A stretch of DNA of 64,000 bases, from NCBI GenBank assembly GCA_022113835.1, contig JAILWY010000010.1, forward strand, positions 7,465,501-7,529,500. The letters run 5' to 3'. Positions 63,470 through 64,000 of the stretch are shown here, piece after piece (positions within the stretch are counted from its first letter, which is position 1; every line of letters starts with the position of its first letter). This stretch comes from Atopsyche davidsoni. Lineage: Eukaryota; Arthropoda; Insecta; Trichoptera; Hydrobiosidae. The notes under the pieces are model-generated. The model was not told the origin of the DNA. It made no database searches and was given only the letters and a program-made list of their open reading frames with translations. Made by a program: the position numbers and the translations under genes.

Positions 63470-63900
63470 TGTCAAAGTAAAGATAAGGCCTCGAATACAG
63501 GCCGATAGGCGTAACTAAGCCTACACTTGGAGGCGGCAACATCTATCTTGATTCTGCCGAGACCGGCTTTGTTGTAACAGGTGACCGCCCAGGCCAGGTC
63601 ACGCCATACACTTGACTATCTCGGCGCTTGCTGTGCAAAATAAAAACTGCGAAATTATTATAAAGCAGAAAAGGCAACTGTTTTTTCCATCTGCAGTTGA
63701 GGCATTCGTTTTTATAAAGCACGAGGCATAACATCTGTTCGTCCCCCAAGATCTCTGCAAGCATTTTCCAGAGGCCATTTGTTTGTCTAAGTATTAAACT
63801 CATTAAGCCGTGTACCTTGTTATTTTTAAGCACCTACTTTTGCTCGCTAGCCGCTCGTGTACTTTTTGCAGAGGGCGCTAATATTTTAGGATTACTGAAG
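63470..63900. promoter_or_regulatory. Island with everted nuclear-receptor half-sites and CTCF-like core
   Basis: GTGACC at 63581-63586 and GGTCAC at 63597-63602 form a perfect inverted pair, and the second is part of a consensus AGGTCA. AGAGGGCGC at 63870-63878 matches the core of the CTCF site. The 96-codon minus frame across the block shows no domain. A regulatory or boundary role is inferred. Confidence 0.35.
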
Positions 63901-64000
63901 TCAGTAATAACAAACTGGCTTGCAACTCGCTCAAGGATGTTTCTGTTTAGCTGCTTGTTTTTATACATTTTTAAAAAGTTAACAATAATTGCAGTGATTC

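Noticed and set aside
1..64000. CRISPR arrays, operons, phage or bacterial genes
   Set aside because: No spaced direct repeats, no ribosome-binding-site/ORF chains and no dense coding anywhere; composition and microsatellites are those of an insect nuclear genome.

Overview
The window reads as nuclear DNA of an insect, most likely a moth or butterfly. It is strongly AT-rich (roughly two thirds A+T by eye). It has long A/T runs, AT and GT microsatellites and no prokaryotic gene structure. It holds a decayed non-LTR retrotransposon tail, and a repeat that opens with a 'tatactag...gttgcccg' phrase I know from many lepidopteran interspersed repeats. The species cannot be named from this sequence.

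I find no convincing protein-coding gene, rRNA, tRNA, CRISPR array or intact mobile element. The longest open frame (161 codons, minus strand, 40399-40884) shows no recognisable domain. The most obvious other long frames, at 15470-15914, are by-products of a stop-free 7-base tandem repeat. Four short stretches could be real exons or small ORFs and are listed at low confidence: 9212-9298 or 9218-9511, 36032-36328, 41345-41617 and 51628-51837.

The main architecture is an AT-rich background broken about every 1-2 kb by islands of 100-500 bp. These islands have higher GC, high complexity and no repeats or codon structure. Examples lie at 2125-2450, 4860-5090, 10590-10935, 13200-13520, 21095-21600, 22560-22910, 24275-24560, 33570-33850, 34790-35730, 43240-43570, 48505-48935, 51565-52090, 58455-58800, 59670-60130, 62060-62430 and 63470-63900. 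Several carry recognisable transcription-factor sites: an Exd/Hth-Hox cluster at 22751-22888, three TAATGG cores at 12271-12300, three Myb-type sites at 14187-14226 and nuclear-receptor half-sites at 50139 and 63581-63602. My inference is that this is a large intron or gene desert serving as the cis-regulatory landscape of a developmental gene. The gene itself is not in view.

Repeats and structures: a (GGGGCGC)n array of about 29 units at 15651-15851 followed within 50 bp by a perfect 16-bp hairpin; a C-rich 10-bp minisatellite at 37431-37477; four AT/GT microsatellites; a dyad-flanked AT array at 25156-25250; and several perfect short hairpins (12533-12601, 40505-40522, 45505-45558, 48940-48967). 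Three candidate TATA promoters (6371, 28608, 35998) are listed with low confidence. Stretches between listed features are AT-rich, and I see nothing in them that I can support.
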